In this document: positions 1 through 8,175 of the stretch, in pieces
How positions within the stretch are numbered: the stretch's first letter is position 1
Layout of the letters: each line of letters begins with the position of its first letter
Origin: Hellea balneolensis
GTDB lineage: Bacteria; Pseudomonadota; Alphaproteobacteria; Caulobacterales; Maricaulaceae
Length of the DNA stretch: 19,201 bases
Direction of reading: 5' to 3'
Assembly: GCA_003233025.1 (NCBI GenBank)
Contig: QIKS01000143.1
Coordinates: forward strand, 1 to 19,201
Translations under genes and position numbers: made by a program
Notes under the pieces: model-generated
Databases searched by the model: none
Told to the model about the DNA's origin: nothing
What the model saw: the letters and a program-made list of their open reading frames with translations, nothing else

Positions 1-212
1 GCCAAGGCGCTCGATTGAAAAACATTTTTAAATGCATCAATTTCGTCGCGCGTCACCACCCCGTCAACCTTGGCCAGCTTGGCCCCCAAGGCAATCAGCG
101 CCGCTGCGACGCCTGCATCTCCCACATGACGCGGCCCGGCTGTGTCCAGCCGGTGCCCATCCGGGCCAAAAAGGCGTGCCGCAGCGCCCAATATGCGAAG
201 TCCAAAACTCAT
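1..212 (-). CDS. TerB-domain protein, DjlA-like co-chaperone (5' end only)
   Basis: Only the first 70 codons are in the window; the gene runs off the left edge. The start is the ATG at 212-210, preceded by a good ribosome site (AAGAGGGG, 4 bases away). After about 30 residues comes a segment typical of the TerB-like domain of DjlA-type DnaJ proteins: ALIALGAKLAKVDG followed by VVTRDEIDAFKNVF (about residues 38-65). In that family this helical, acidic domain precedes a C-terminal J domain that stimulates DnaK. The J domain would lie outside the window, so a lone TerB protein is also possible. There is no N-terminal membrane anchor like that of E. coli DjlA. The gene is divergent from the secreted protein at 313. 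Confidence 0.6.
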   Translation of the reverse strand, partial: MSFGLRILGAAARLFGPDGHRLDTAGPRHVGDAGVAAALIALGAKLAKVDGVVTRDEIDAFKNVFQSSAL

Positions 213-312
213 AAACCCCTCTTGCCTTAGAAACTGCGCAGGCTCAACCATTTACCTTTTATTATTCATACTTCTCAGTAAGAATTTAAACATCATTGTG
301 TATAGAGGGGCC

Positions 313-1191
313 ATGGGTATAGTAAAAACAAAACTTGCGCACCGCGCAGGGTTGGTATTGGGGCTAGGCGCCCTGATATTCACAGGGTTAAACACTTCCA
401 ATATGGTCAAAGCCAGTATCATTGATCGCCCGTTTTTACGAGCATCTTCGGTTGTCATTGTCTTTGGCGCATCGGATTTTGCCGAAAACGGCGGCGTTGG
501 CCCGGTTGTCTCCGATTTTTATCTGCTGGACAATGTGCCGTCCGGGCAAGCCGCACCGGATTTAATCGCCGCAGATGGTGTGACGACTATTTTCAATACA
601 CCCAATACTTACACCCCGACATCTGACGGGGCGGGAAATGACAGTAATCTCTTGAACATTGAGGGCGCTTTATCGGGCGGTGTCCTGACCAATGTGGCTG
701 ATTTTAATATCCTGGATGCCAATGACAGCATTAGCCAATTTGGTCTCGGCACGGCAACGGATATTGATCTACAGACCTTCTTTAAAGTGACGCGGTTTTT
801 TGTCGCCTCTAACGCTGTCTTTGATATCTACGCCCACGCTACCAGCTTGGACGTCAGCGGTGATTTCACATCTATGGACTTGTCAGATATTAGTTATTTT
901 CTGTTCATACAGACGGCCCTCGGCGGCGTTAATGGTTGGGGAAGTTCTGCACAAAACCCCGGCTTCAGCAATCCCGCAGTCCAGGATTTAAACGATATAT
1001 CCGCAGGCCCGACTCAAGTTTTTAACGGCGTGCGGCGCACGGCTCGCGTCTCCGGCTCTATCACCCAGCAAGCCGTTTCCTTTGTTCCTATTTATTTTCT
1101 ACCTATCGTTGAAACCGGAAACAGATATGATCTTTCCCAGGGCACGGGCAGCATCGGCGCTACCATTACCTATACGGTTTATACACCTTAA
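313..1191 (+). CDS. secreted protein of unknown function (paralogue of 4653-5165)
   Basis: This is a 292-residue protein. I chose the ATG at 313 because GAGGGG sits just upstream and it opens a classical signal peptide: basic start (MGIVKTKLAHR), then a hydrophobic stretch to about residue 26 and likely cleavage near VKA-S (about 34). The in-frame start at 142 would overlap the divergent gene and add an uncharged hydrophobic leader, so I rejected it. The mature part is rich in Asp, Asn, Gly, Ser and Thr, lacks cysteine and looks like an all-beta exported protein. Residues about 161-264 align by eye with residues 53-140 of the protein at 4653: FFVASNAVFDI matches FIIASNAPFSI, a VNG-AQNPG stretch matches VNG-AQHPG, and RRTA matches RKTA followed by Q-AV. 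I do not recognise a named family. The function is unknown; a cell-surface or matrix role is only a guess. Confidence 0.72.
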   Translation: MGIVKTKLAHRAGLVLGLGALIFTGLNTSNMVKASIIDRPFLRASSVVIVFGASDFAENGGVGPVVSDFYLLDNVPSGQAAPDLIAADGVTTIFNTPNTYTPTSDGAGNDSNLLNIEGALSGGVLTNVADFNILDANDSISQFGLGTATDIDLQTFFKVTRFFVASNAVFDIYAHATSLDVSGDFTSMDLSDISYFLFIQTALGGVNGWGSSAQNPGFSNPAVQDLNDISAGPTQVFNGVRRTARVSGSITQQAVSFVPIYFLPIVETGNRYDLSQGTGSIGATITYTVYTP

Positions 1192-1228
1192 ATTTTTACT
1201 CGCTTTTAGCGCGCTGACCTCCTAAACC

Positions 1229-1240
1229 TTGTTTAAACAA
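1229..1240. promoter_or_regulatory. perfect 12-bp palindrome upstream of the CNT transporter
   Basis: TTGTTTAAACAA is its own reverse complement. It lies in the 68-base gap between the secreted-protein gene and the transporter, ending 19 bases before the transporter ATG and 7 bases before its AAGGA ribosome site. The position suits a repressor operator or the edge of a promoter. It can also be drawn as a weak hairpin (CTTGTT, loop TAAAC, AACAAG), but no T-run follows, so a terminator is unlikely. Confidence 0.3.
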
Positions 1241-1259
1241 CAAGATTAAGGAATGGGAT

Positions 1260-2477
1260 ATGGAACGCTATATCGGAATATTGGGAATTTTTGTCCTTTT
1301 GGGGATTGCCTATTTATGTTCAACGGCGCGCAAAAATATTAATCCGCGCACCATTTTTTCAGCCTTGGCCCTGCAATTCGCCATTGCCCTATTCGTGTTT
1401 AAAACAGGTGTTGGCCAGACAACGCTTCATGTTATGACCAATGGAATTGAAACCGTATTGGGCTATTCAGACGACGGTATAAAATTTATCTTCGGGCATT
1501 GGGACACCGACAATTTGGCCTTTAGCTTTGCCATTCGCGTCTTGCCGGTGATTATCTTTGTCGGTGCGTTGATGACCGTGTTGTTCCATCTCGGCGTTAT
1601 GCAAATCATCATGCGCGGCCTTGGCTTTGTCTTGCGCAAAGCCATTGGCATTAACGGCGTCGAGGCCCTCAGCGCATCTATGAACATTTTTGTTGGCCAG
1701 GACAGCGCCCCCTTTGCCGTACGGCCCTATCTTCGCACAATGCCCCGCTCGTCCCTATTCCTGATTATGGTCACCGGCATGGCGACCATTGCCGGTTCTA
1801 TCCTGGCGGGTTTGATCGCTATGGGGGTCAATGCCCAAGACCTCATTGTCGCCAGCTTCATGGGCGCACCGGGCGGTATCTTAATGGCCAAAATGATTAT
1901 CCCGTCCGAAAAAGGCGCGGAAGATTTCGGCCCGGATTCTGTGAAAATCGAGAAAACCAAACACGCCAATGTTATTGAAGCCGCCGCCGTAGGCGCAGGT
2001 GAAGGCGTGCAACTGGCCATCATCATTGGCGCAACATTAATCGCCTTTATCTCGCTAATTGCCTTGCTGAACGGCATGGTTGGCGGCGTTGGCGGCTGGT
2101 TTGGCTTTGAAGACCTCACCATCCAGGCCATGCTCGGCGAGATTTTCAGGCCGCTAATGTTTGTCGTCGGTGTGCCGTGGCACGAGGCCAATATTGCCGG
2201 GGCATTATTCGGTGAAAAATTGATCCTCAACGAGTTCATCGCCTATAACAGTTTTCTCGCCATGGGCGAAGGCACCCTGTCGCCCCGCGCTATCTCCATT
2301 ACCACCATTGCCCTGTGCGGTTTCGCCAATTTCTCATCCATCGCCATTGTCTTGGGCGGCGTCGGCACATTGGCCCCTGAGCGCCGCGCCGAGTTGGCAG
2401 GTTTTGGATTGAGAGCCGTGCTTGCCGCCTCTCTGGCCAATCTGATGAGCGCAACGCTTGTCGGTTTGTTGATTTAA
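1260..2477 (+). CDS. concentrative nucleoside transporter family (CNT/NupC) permease
   Basis: This 405-residue inner-membrane protein matches the CNT family, which couples nucleoside uptake to H+ or Na+. AAGGA lies 7 bases before the ATG. Many hydrophobic helices are visible. The gate and N-terminal region are at about 75-190 and the C-terminal transport core at 230-405. Family landmarks are SFMGAPGGILMAKMIIP (about 200), HANVIEAAAVGAGEG (about 240), LNEFIAY (about 325) and GFANFSSIAI (about 365). From memory of the Vibrio cholerae CNT structure, the NEF Glu and the FANFSS Asn/Ser contact the ribose, and a Gln-Thr-Glu in hairpin 1 contacts the base. Here the ribose residues are kept but the base-contact triplet reads Q147-D148-S149 in GQDSAPFAVRPY. 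The substrate may therefore differ from ordinary nucleosides. The gene stands alone; supply of purines to the pathway at 8.2-18.9 kb is inference. Confidence 0.9.
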   Translation: MERYIGILGIFVLLGIAYLCSTARKNINPRTIFSALALQFAIALFVFKTGVGQTTLHVMTNGIETVLGYSDDGIKFIFGHWDTDNLAFSFAIRVLPVIIFVGALMTVLFHLGVMQIIMRGLGFVLRKAIGINGVEALSASMNIFVGQDSAPFAVRPYLRTMPRSSLFLIMVTGMATIAGSILAGLIAMGVNAQDLIVASFMGAPGGILMAKMIIPSEKGAEDFGPDSVKIEKTKHANVIEAAAVGAGEGVQLAIIIGATLIAFISLIALLNGMVGGVGGWFGFEDLTIQAMLGEIFRPLMFVVGVPWHEANIAGALFGEKLILNEFIAYNSFLAMGEGTLSPRAISITTIALCGFANFSSIAIVLGGVGTLAPERRAELAGFGLRAVLAASLANLMSATLVGLLI

Positions 2478-2572
2478 GAAGCTATCACAACATCGTTATG
2501 GCCGCGCTATTGCCCAAAACGCCCAAATATGTTAGATCCATAGAGGAGAGAGCCTTAACTATTGGAGCAGAA

Positions 2573-3193
2573 ATGAAAAAATTACTCACCCCCGCCATAT
2601 TGGCAATTGCCTTAAGCTTTAGCGCCTCAAACCTCGGCAATATAGCCTATGCCAGTAACACCAAAACATTTGCGTCGACAATCTCCGCGCCGGCTTCGAC
2701 CGTAAAAATCAATGTCGTCATTGGTGAGAACCTTGCTTATCGGGCTGAAAACTTATCCAAAGATTTAAGCGACCGAACCCAGAGAAGCAGCATTAGTAAC
2801 GGATTTTCCGGCAATGGTTTCTTTGGTCAAAGAGATCTCGACCAACTCGCCAGCCGCCTTGAACGTAAAATGGCCCAGCGCTTGGCCAAGAACGGCATTG
2901 CAATTAGCGATGACGCCGCAGATGTTTTAACCCTGACCATCACCGATGCCAAACCCAGCCGCCCGACCTTTAAACAACTTTCCAAAAGCCCTTCTTTATC
3001 TTTTTCAAGCTTTGCCCTCGGCGGCGCATCTTTTGAAGGCACGATGACCAAAGAAGGTCAGGAAGCGGGCGTCTTGTCCTATGCATGGTATGAAAACGAT
3101 ATTCGCAACCCTGGTGCTGGTGCCTCCACATGGTTTGATGCCAATCAAGCCATTGACCGGTTTGCCCGCAAAACGGCGAAATCCTTAAAATAA
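2573..3193 (+). CDS. exported protein of unknown function
   Basis: This is a 206-residue protein. The ATG at 2573 has GGAG upstream and starts a clear signal peptide: MKKLLTPAILAIALSFSAS and probable cleavage at AYA-S (about 27). The in-frame ATG at 2498 has no ribosome site and would bury the signal peptide behind 25 residues. The mature protein has a Ser/Thr-rich start, a basic helical segment (about 95-120, RDLDQLASRLERKMAQRLAK) and then beta-type segments (DVLTLTITDAKPSRP, FALGGASFEG). It ends in an amphipathic helix (DANQAIDRFARKTAKSLK). This layout resembles small periplasmic proteins of the DUF3313/DUF4410 kind, but I cannot assign it to one. It has no cysteine, so it is not a lipoprotein. 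It ends 2 bases before the convergent queE. Confidence 0.7.
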   Translation: MKKLLTPAILAIALSFSASNLGNIAYASNTKTFASTISAPASTVKINVVIGENLAYRAENLSKDLSDRTQRSSISNGFSGNGFFGQRDLDQLASRLERKMAQRLAKNGIAISDDAADVLTLTITDAKPSRPTFKQLSKSPSLSFSSFALGGASFEGTMTKEGQEAGVLSYAWYENDIRNPGAGASTWFDANQAIDRFARKTAKSLK

Positions 3194-3195
3194 TC

Positions 3196-3843
3196 TCAGC
3201 GCACACCCAGCCATTTATGGGTTTGCAGGCTTAATTGCCATTTCGGATTTTTAAGACAATATTTAAAAGCGGCGTCTGTATTGGCGGCGCTTTTTTGTTT
3301 GTCTGCGCCGCGTTCTTCCAAGGGCTGCAGGGAAAAGCGTTTAAAACTCAGATGCTCAAAATCTTTGGGGGCGTTTTCGGTTTGTGGATAAACCAGCTTT
3401 AACTCATCGCCTTCGTCTTGGATAAGCGGCGCATTGGCCTTGGGGCTGATACAGAGCCAGTCTATACCGCTCGGCGCTTTAATCGTGCCATTGCTTTCCA
3501 CGGAAATTTTAAACCCGGCGCGGCGTAAAGCCTGTATCAACACCGCGTCCAATTGCAAAAGCGGCTCCCCGCCCGTACAGACAATCCACGGCTGGCCGAC
3601 GCCCTTGGGCCAGTAATCCGCCGCATTCTGCGCCAAATCTTTAGCCGTCTGAAACTGACCACCGCCCAACCCATCCGTGCCGACAAATTGCGTATCACAA
3701 AATTTACAGACGGCCTTCGCCCTGTCCTGCTCACGCCCTGACCATAAATTACAACCGGCAAAGCGAAGAAAAACGCTGGGCCTGCCCGTGTGAGCGCCTT
3801 CCCCTTGCACGGAATAGAAGATTTCTTTGACGGAGTAACTCAT
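3196..3843 (-). CDS. queE: 7-carboxy-7-deazaguanine synthase QueE
   Basis: QueE is a radical-SAM enzyme that converts 6-carboxytetrahydropterin to 7-carboxy-7-deazaguanine, the step before QueC in queuosine and preQ0 synthesis. The 215-residue protein begins [16 protein letters not shown], the usual QueE start, with substrate loop [12 protein letters not shown]. The cluster-binding cysteines are C31, C46 and C49, a C-X14-C-X2-C pattern rather than the ordinary CX3CX2C. That insertion is known from Burkholderia-type QueE and is common in alphaproteobacteria. TGGEPLLQ (SAM contact) and SVESNGT follow. The ATG at 3843 overlaps the queC stop as ATGA, so translation is probably coupled. A longer reading to 3918 would lie inside queC and is rejected. 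Confidence 0.93.
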   Translation of the reverse strand: MSYSVKEIFYSVQGEGAHTGRPSVFLRFAGCNLWSGREQDRAKAVCKFCDTQFVGTDGLGGGQFQTAKDLAQNAADYWPKGVGQPWIVCTGGEPLLQLDAVLIQALRRAGFKISVESNGTIKAPSGIDWLCISPKANAPLIQDEGDELKLVYPQTENAPKDFEHLSFKRFSLQPLEERGADKQKSAANTDAAFKYCLKNPKWQLSLQTHKWLGVR

Positions 3844-4544
3844 GGGCGCGCCACATATTGCGCCCAGCCCTTGGCCCGCAAAGTGCACGCCGGACAATCG
3901 GCACAGCCATAGCCCCAATCATGATGCACACCGCGCACGCCCTTATAACATGTGTGGGAGTGCTTGTTAATCAATGTGACGAGGCGCTCGCCGCCCAACT
4001 TTTCTGCTAACTCCCAAGCCCCAGCTTTGCTGAGGAACATCAGGGGGGTGTGCAGGGAAAATTCCCTGTCCATGCCGAGAGATAATGCCCGCATGGTTGC
4101 GTCTAAAGTCTCTTTGCGGCAATCAGGATAGCCGGAAAAATCCGCCTCACACATGCCGGCAACCAAGGTATGAATACCGCGGCCAAAGCCAAGAGCGGCG
4201 GCGAAGTTTAAAAATATAAGATTGCGGCCCGGCACGAAAGTATTGGGCAATCCTTCCCCCTCTTCGGTGATTTCAATATCGCGGGTCAGGGAAGTTTCGC
4301 TTATCTCGCCCAATACCGATAAATCAAGCAGATGATCTTGTCCCAATTTCGCGCCCCAATCGGGGAATGCGTCTTTTATCTCACGCAGTACATCCTGCCG
4401 ACACTGCATCTCGACCGTATGGCGCTGTTCATAATCAAAGCCAATAGTCTCCACATGGGCGTAGCGTTCCAGCGCCCAAGCCAGGCAAGTGGCTGAATCT
4501 TGGCCGCCGGAAAACAAAATAAGAGCATGGTTTTCAGTTTTCAT
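3840..4544 (-). CDS. queC: 7-cyano-7-deazaguanine synthase QueC
   Basis: QueC uses ATP and ammonia to convert 7-carboxy-7-deazaguanine into preQ0. The 234-residue protein has the N-type ATP-pyrophosphatase loop SGGQDS (12-17) and [17 protein letters not shown] in the middle. The zinc site is C199, C214, C217 and C220 in CYKG...GCADCPAC. I chose the ATG at 4544 because homologues start just before the ATP loop and AGGAC lies upstream; the reading to 4622 adds a basic unmatched leader. It is first in a two-gene queC-queE operon. queD and folE are not in the window, so the pathway is completed elsewhere. The 108-base gap to the divergent gene at 4653 should hold the promoter; I saw no recognisable preQ1 riboswitch there. 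Confidence 0.94.
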   Translation of the reverse strand: MKTENHALILFSGGQDSATCLAWALERYAHVETIGFDYEQRHTVEMQCRQDVLREIKDAFPDWGAKLGQDHLLDLSVLGEISETSLTRDIEITEEGEGLPNTFVPGRNLIFLNFAAALGFGRGIHTLVAGMCEADFSGYPDCRKETLDATMRALSLGMDREFSLHTPLMFLSKAGAWELAEKLGGERLVTLINKHSHTCYKGVRGVHHDWGYGCADCPACTLRAKGWAQYVARP

Positions 4545-4652
4545 GCCCGTCCTATATCGCTTGGGCGTCCGGTTTTCCAGCACTTTGGCACATTTCTTGA
4601 AACGAGATGAGCATCTGTTCAAACATGGGAATCAGCTTAAGGGGTATAAGCA

Positions 4653-5165
4653 ATGGGTAAAAAGAAAAATATCATTTTGGGGTTGGTCGGGTTGGAAATA
4701 TTGGCATTGCCTTTGGCTATTCCGGCGACAGCGCAAATCGTTGAGCGGGTATTTTTCTCTGTCCCGCCGCGCATCGCTCAAGTCGAATTGCCGCCCGAGC
4801 CCGGAAAAACCAGTTTTATCATCGCATCGAACGCCCCGTTTTCAATCCTTTCTGAGAGCGCGGTCGGGGATATGTCGGTCAATATACAGGTTCAAGGCCT
4901 GGTAAATGGCAATAGTTTTGGCCAAAACGCCCAACATCCCGGCCCGGCCGAGCCTTGTGTTACCCCCATAACCACCGCCCCCAGTACCGTCTATAAAGCC
5001 ACACGCAAAACCGCCGCCAATAAAGGCGCGGTTATCGCCCAGGCTGTGCTGATCGAAATTCGCTATGATCCGACGCTAAGCCCGAAATTTAGCTTGGCCA
5101 CCCTCGATCAACCCCAAGCCCAAACCGCAAGCCTAGCCCCTTCTTGCACAAGCGCAAATTCGTAA
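4653..5165 (+). CDS. secreted protein of unknown function (short paralogue of 313-1191)
   Basis: This is a 170-residue protein starting with ATG at 4653 after TTAAGGGG (8 bases). A signal peptide is clear: MGKKKNIILGLVGLEILALP, cleavage near ATA-Q (about 28). Residues 53-140 align by eye with residues 161-264 of the protein at 313. Shared pieces are F-ASNA-F-I, VNG followed by AQxPG, an Ala-Pro-Ser/Thr stretch before R-(R/K)-T-A, and I-QAV. This copy lacks the long N-terminal part and has a low-complexity Gln/Ala/Ser tail (SLATLDQPQAQTASLAP). Two cysteines, C102 and C165, could form a disulfide in the periplasm. The family is not recognised. The gene is divergent from queC and ends 43 bases before ubiX. 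Confidence 0.7.
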   Translation: MGKKKNIILGLVGLEILALPLAIPATAQIVERVFFSVPPRIAQVELPPEPGKTSFIIASNAPFSILSESAVGDMSVNIQVQGLVNGNSFGQNAQHPGPAEPCVTPITTAPSTVYKATRKTAANKGAVIAQAVLIEIRYDPTLSPKFSLATLDQPQAQTASLAPSCTSANS

Positions 5166-5208
5166 ATCATGTCTGGCAAAATGTCTTTTTGACATCCATA
5201 ATAGAACC

Positions 5209-5784
5209 ATGAAACGAATTATTGTTGGCATAAGCGGCGCGAGTGGGGCCATATACGGCGTGCGGATGCTGAAAATTCTGGTCGACATAAAATCTGTACA
5301 AACCCACCTTGTTATTTCGCCTGCAGGGTTGATGAACATCCATCACGAGCTGGCCATGGATAAACAGGCGGTTCAGGCTTTGGCAGACCACACCCATACA
5401 CACGGCGAAATCGGGGCCAGCATTGCCAGTGGTTCGTTTAAAACCGACGGCATGGTTATCGCGCCTTGCTCGGTCAAGACCATGGCAGCGATCGCAAATG
5501 GGTTTTGCGACAATCTGATAAGCCGGGCCGCCGATGTCTGTCTTAAGGAAAAACGCCGCCTGGTGTTGATGGTGCGCGAAACGCCCCTCCATCTTGGGCA
5601 TATTCGCAATATGGCGACGATTAGCGAAATTGGCGGGATTATTTACCCGCCTTTGCCGTCATTTTACTCAAAACCAAATACGATTGAGGAGATGGTTGAT
5701 GAAACCATTGCCAAAGTTCTTGACGGATTTGATATTGACGTCGCAAAACACTTAAAACCCTGGCAGGGCTTGGGACAGGAATAA
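5209..5784 (+). CDS. ubiX: flavin prenyltransferase UbiX
   Basis: UbiX attaches dimethylallyl phosphate to FMN to make the prenyl-FMN cofactor of UbiD-type decarboxylases. The 191-residue protein has the FMN loop GISGASGAIYG (7-17), MVIAPCSVKTMAAIA (82-96), NLISRAADVCLKEKR and RETPLHLGHIRNM (123-135). Aligned with Pseudomonas UbiX numbering from memory, the active-site positions R122, K129, R139 and Y169 correspond to R106, K113, R123 and Y153, all present. R185, a phosphate contact, is the conservative change K169. No ubiD lies in the window. A MaoC-type hydratase follows after 9 bases, so the pair is probably co-transcribed. Its partner decarboxylase could be UbiD of ubiquinone synthesis or another enzyme elsewhere. 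Confidence 0.9.
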   Translation: MKRIIVGISGASGAIYGVRMLKILVDIKSVQTHLVISPAGLMNIHHELAMDKQAVQALADHTHTHGEIGASIASGSFKTDGMVIAPCSVKTMAAIANGFCDNLISRAADVCLKEKRRLVLMVRETPLHLGHIRNMATISEIGGIIYPPLPSFYSKPNTIEEMVDETIAKVLDGFDIDVAKHLKPWQGLGQE

Positions 5785-5793
5785 GAGGACGAT

Positions 5794-6243
5794 ATGGCTG
5801 GATTATGGTTTGACGAATTTGTCGTGGGTCATGTGTTTGAACACGACGTAAGGCGGACAATAACGGAAGCGGACAATATGCTGTTTTCCAACATGACCCT
5901 CAATCCGCAACCCTTGCATATTGACCATGCCTTTGCCGCCAAAGCGAAATTTGGTAAACCTTTGGTCAATTCTATCTTTACCCTGGGCTTGATGATCGGA
6001 ATTTCCGTCTCAGATACCACATTGGGCACCACTATCGGCAATCTCGGCATGAGCGAAGTTAAGTTCCCCCATCCGGTTTTTCACGGCGACACAATTTCTG
6101 TGACCACGGAAGTTGTGGCGAAACGGATCAGCAAATCTCGCCCCTCCCAGGGCATTGTCACATTTCTCCACAAAGGCTTTAACCAAGACGGCGTATTGAT
6201 CGGCGAATGCACACGGGCGGCATTGATGAGCAAAAAACCATAA
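5794..6243 (+). CDS. MaoC-family (hot-dog fold) enoyl-CoA hydratase/dehydratase
   Basis: This 149-residue single hot-dog domain is of the MaoC family, whose members hydrate (R)-specifically or dehydrate acyl-CoA thioesters. The ribosome site AGAGGA lies 5 bases before the ATG. The active-site region is TLNPQPLHIDHAFAA (about 35-49), followed by FGKPLVNSIFTLGLMIG and NLGMSEVKFPHPVFHGDTI. In classical hydratases the motif is D-x-N-P-x-H; here the catalytic-Asp position is Asn while His is kept. Several alphaproteobacterial relatives, including mesaconyl-CoA-hydratase-like proteins, seem to share NPQPLH, so this may be a subfamily trait rather than a defect. The substrate is unknown. The gene probably belongs to the same transcript as ubiX, although a functional link is not obvious. 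Confidence 0.82.
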   Translation: MAGLWFDEFVVGHVFEHDVRRTITEADNMLFSNMTLNPQPLHIDHAFAAKAKFGKPLVNSIFTLGLMIGISVSDTTLGTTIGNLGMSEVKFPHPVFHGDTISVTTEVVAKRISKSRPSQGIVTFLHKGFNQDGVLIGECTRAALMSKKP

Positions 6244-6306
6244 ATGCATGAACGCTTTGCTGGATTAATCCTTTTCATATCCGCCGCTCTGACATAGAGA
6301 ACACTC

Positions 6307-8175
6307 ATGAACACCCGAACACAACAGCCAAGCCCCGTCCGTGATGCTGGTATGTCCTATACTGCCAATATTGAGCGCGATAAATCCAAGCGTACAAAAG
6401 CGCGGTCATTTAGACCCTTGGTGAAATTATGGCCCTTTGTCGTTCGCTACCCGGCCAAGCTCACGGTTTTTCTAATCTTTCTTGTTCTGTCCTCAACCAT
6501 GACATTGGCCTTAACATTTTTTATACGCGGCATGGTCGATTGCGGCTTTGGTGAAAACCCCGATGCGCCTGAATATTGCGCATCCGTCAGCGCTATGCAA
6601 ACCGGGGATTTGAGCGGCTATCTGGTTTTTGCCATTGTTTTCGCCCTGGCATTTTCCAGTATTTCCAGCATCCGGGCCTATCTCATCAACACCCTTGGTC
6701 AGCGCGTCGTCGCCGATATTCGCATGGCTGTCTATACCCGCCTGATGAAGCTAAGCCCGGCCTATTATGAACGGGTGCGCACGGGCGAGGTTCTGTCGCG
6801 CCTGACAACGGATACGACCTTGGTGGAAACCGTAGTTACCGGGTCGATTTCCTTTGCCCTGCGCTCTATCGTCACCTGCATTGGTGCCAGCATTATGATG
6901 TTTTTCGTCAGTTGGAAATTGGCCTTAATGGTGTTTTTGGTTGGGCCTTTAATCATCATCCCGGCCATGACAGCCGGGCGGCGTATCAGGCGCTTGTCGC
7001 GCGACGGGCAAGACAAGTTGGCCAATGCATCGGCGCGGGCCGGGGAGAGCTTGCTGAACATCCAGACCGTGCAAGCCTTTACCCGCGAAGAATTTGAGAT
7101 CGACGGGTTTAATACCGACGTCGAGGCAACTTATAACAAAAACCAGAAACGCCTGCTTGTACGCGGCTTTCTGATGACATTTATATCTGCAACCATGATG
7201 ATCTCCGTGGTCAGCGTCATCGGATTTGGCAATGCCAGCATCGGAACCGGACAGATAAGCCCAGGCGCCATGACCCAGTTCGCGTTTTTGGCATTTTTAG
7301 TGGTAAGCGCCGTTGGTATGCTGACGGAAACCTGGACCAACCTCCTGCGCGCAGCCGGGGCATCGGACAGATTGAGCGAAATTTTAAGCGAAGACCCCAG
7401 TATTACCACCGCCAAAGATGCCCGCGCAATTGAGCGGGCATCGGGAAAAATAGACCTCAAAAACGTGACATTTTCCTATCCAACCCGCCCGAAAGAAAAA
7501 GCGTTAAACAATGTCTCTCTGCTGGTGCAACCCGGCGAAACCATCGCTCTTGTCGGCCCGTCCGGGGCGGGCAAGACGACTTTATTTCAGCTTTTACTGC
7601 GGTTTTACGATCCAAAGTCTGGCCAGATATCCTTGGATGATATCCCCATCGACAAGCTTTCCCCGGACAATCTGCGTCGCCAAATCGCCATTGTCCAACA
7701 AGAAACACCCCTGTTTTCCGGCTCGGCTTTTGATAATATTCGCTATGGCCGTATTGCTGCTAGTAATGCAGAAATTATCGCCACGGCCAAAGCAGCCCAT
7801 GCCCACGGATTTATCCAAAAACTCCCGGACGGCTATGAGAGCGATTTGGGCGAGCGCGCCTTGACCCTTTCAGGCGGACAAAAACAGCGCATTGCCATTG
7901 CCCGCGCTATTTTGCGCGACGCACCGATACTTTTGCTCGACGAAGCCACCAGCGCCCTGGACGCCCAAAGCGAGCGGGAAGTGCAAAAGGCTTTCGCCAC
8001 CCTGGCCAAAGGCCGCACCACCCTGGTCATCGCCCACCGCTTGGCCACCGTGAAGAAAGCCGACAGAATTATTGTCATGGACGAAGGGAAAATTGTCGAT
8101 CAGGGTCGCCACGACGAGTTGATAAAGCGCAAAGGCCTCTATGCCCAACTGGCCGAGTTGCAATTTAACACATGA
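6307..8175 (+). CDS. ABC exporter half-transporter (permease fused to ATPase)
   Basis: This 622-residue protein has one type-IV exporter membrane domain (about 45-350, six helices) and one nucleotide-binding domain (about 380-620), so it should act as a homodimer in the inner membrane. ATPase motifs are Walker A GPSGAGKTT (417-425), Q-loop at about 464, signature LSGGQ (521-525), Walker B ILLLDE (541-546) and switch His577. It resembles MsbA/BmrA-type exporters. The substrate cannot be read from the sequence. The loop after helix 1 carries C79 and C91, which face the periplasm and could pair. An internal ATG at 6352 is an alternative start, but neither start has a strong ribosome site. Its stop overlaps the start of the allA remnant (ATGA), suggesting translational coupling. 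Confidence 0.9.
   Translation: MNTRTQQPSPVRDAGMSYTANIERDKSKRTKARSFRPLVKLWPFVVRYPAKLTVFLIFLVLSSTMTLALTFFIRGMVDCGFGENPDAPEYCASVSAMQTGDLSGYLVFAIVFALAFSSISSIRAYLINTLGQRVVADIRMAVYTRLMKLSPAYYERVRTGEVLSRLTTDTTLVETVVTGSISFALRSIVTCIGASIMMFFVSWKLALMVFLVGPLIIIPAMTAGRRIRRLSRDGQDKLANASARAGESLLNIQTVQAFTREEFEIDGFNTDVEATYNKNQKRLLVRGFLMTFISATMMISVVSVIGFGNASIGTGQISPGAMTQFAFLAFLVVSAVGMLTETWTNLLRAAGASDRLSEILSEDPSITTAKDARAIERASGKIDLKNVTFSYPTRPKEKALNNVSLLVQPGETIALVGPSGAGKTTLFQLLLRFYDPKSGQISLDDIPIDKLSPDNLRRQIAIVQQETPLFSGSAFDNIRYGRIAASNAEIIATAKAAHAHGFIQKLPDGYESDLGERALTLSGGQKQRIAIARAILRDAPILLLDEATSALDAQSEREVQKAFATLAKGRTTLVIAHRLATVKKADRIIVMDEGKIVDQGRHDELIKRKGLYAQLAELQFNT

Noticed and set aside
1727..2239. 170-codon open frame on the minus strand inside the CNT gene
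   Set aside because: Antisense shadow of a well-supported gene, low-complexity Pro/Ala/Ile composition, no recognisable motif.
3204..3221. Hairpin ACCCA...TGGGT at the end of queE as a terminator
   Set aside because: Stem of five pairs inside the coding sequence with no T-run on either strand.
4545..4652. Possible preQ1 riboswitch upstream of queC
   Set aside because: I could not find the small hairpin followed by an A-rich tail expected of preQ1 aptamers.
5181..5195. Inverted repeat ATGTC-TTTTT-GACAT before ubiX
   Set aside because: Only five base pairs with the T-run in the loop, so neither a terminator nor a convincing operator.
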